DNA from: Candidatus Coatesiibacteriota bacterium
GTDB taxonomy: Bacteria > B130-G9
NCBI GenBank assembly: GCA_003647755.1
Contig: QMNL01000140.1
Coordinates: forward strand, 1 to 5,629
Direction of reading: 5' to 3'
DNA: 5,629 nucleotides
The stretch's first letter is position 1. Each line of letters opens with the position of its first letter. The position numbers and the translations under genes were made by a program. This document shows positions 5,267 through 5,629 of this stretch, one piece after another. The notes beneath the pieces are model-generated. The model made no database searches, was not told where the DNA came from, and saw nothing but the letters and a program-made list of their open reading frames with translations.

Positions 5267-5629
5267 ATGCAACTAAATGAGAAGCTGAAGGAGGAGCTCC
5301 TTGGCATTTACAAGAAGCTGAATAACGAGGGGAAACTGCTGTCAGAGGACAAGCTGAGACAGTGCTACCAGCTGTTCCGCGAGCGATTTGGGCCTGAGAA
5401 GCTTCTTCAGCTTGACGGAGAAGCTTTGCTGAACACGATGCACGGGGAACCCATGCACGACAATCTCGACTTCTGGCTCGAATTCAAAGACGACGACGAA
5501 TTGCCGGCGCGGTTCGGGAGGATTGGAGCAGCTGCTAAGTTTGTGTTTGGCGTATTTCGAAGGGCACAAACGGGCGAATGGATCACGGCGGGGAGAGGAG
5601 GGGCGAAGAACGCAATCGTTATCAGCGTG
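5267..5629 (+). CDS. Partial gene: N-terminal domain resembling McrB-like AAA ATPases (runs off the edge)
   Basis: The frame stays open from the ATG at 5267 to the last base, giving 121 residues with no stop, so the gene is cut by the window. An in-frame ATG at 5243 would add 8 residues. Residues 1-45 are charged and helical (LLGIYKKLNNEGKLLS, then a YQLFRERFGPEKL motif). Next come LDGEALLNTMH (49-59), FWLEFKDDDELP (69-80) and FGRIGAAAKFVFGVFRRAQTGEW (in 83-105). I recall this order (LDGE-LL-MH, then WLEFK-D-E, then FG-I-GG-A-KFG-FR-ETG-W) from the N-terminus of large AAA ATPases annotated as McrB-like restriction or defence proteins. No Walker motif is in view, so the ATPase is inference. 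The residues GRIGAAAK replace the more glycine-rich form I remember. The neighbouring glycosyltransferase offers no functional link. Confidence 0.72.
   Translation, partial: MQLNEKLKEELLGIYKKLNNEGKLLSEDKLRQCYQLFRERFGPEKLLQLDGEALLNTMHGEPMHDNLDFWLEFKDDDELPARFGRIGAAAKFVFGVFRRAQTGEWITAGRGGAKNAIVISV

Overview
The window looks like chromosomal DNA from a bacterium with an outer membrane, probably an uncultured lineage. It has moderately high GC, TTG/GTG start codons next to clear Shine-Dalgarno sequences, an MlaE-type lipid-transport permease, a phosphatidylglycerophosphatase and a large cytoplasmic sensor protein. I cannot name the phylum. All supported genes are on the + strand.

Left part (1-2367). 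A complete thioredoxin (42-368) is followed by a plausible intrinsic terminator (400-437). Then comes a compact group of three membrane-related genes: an MlaE/YrbE-family ABC permease (473-1252, TTG start), an unrecognised zinc-ribbon protein with two predicted membrane helices (1290-1871), and PgpA (1876-2367, GTG start 4 nt after the previous stop). The last two are probably translationally coupled. The shared theme is envelope phospholipid: PgpA makes phosphatidylglycerol and MlaE-type permeases move phospholipid. No MlaF ATPase or MCE-domain (MlaD) gene is present in the window.

Middle (2368-4109). A non-coding stretch of about 320 bp holds a possible terminator, a short sequence resembling a CCACAGAGACACAGAG-type dispersed repeat, several small direct and inverted repeats, and a weak promoter candidate. 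It leads into a soluble signalling protein (2689-4011) with receiver, coiled-coil, GAF and HisKA regions that stops before any HATPase catalytic domain. A perfect 22-bp palindrome lies in its first codons (2747-2768). After it, 98 bp (4012-4109) hold no gene.

Right part (4110-5629). A complete GT4-family glycosyltransferase (4110-5225) has a TATAAT sequence overlapping its stop codon. An open reading frame then starts at 5267 and runs off the edge. Its 121 visible residues resemble, from memory, the N-terminal domain of some large McrB-like AAA ATPases annotated as restriction or defence proteins. If so, a defence locus may begin here, but the decisive part lies outside the window.
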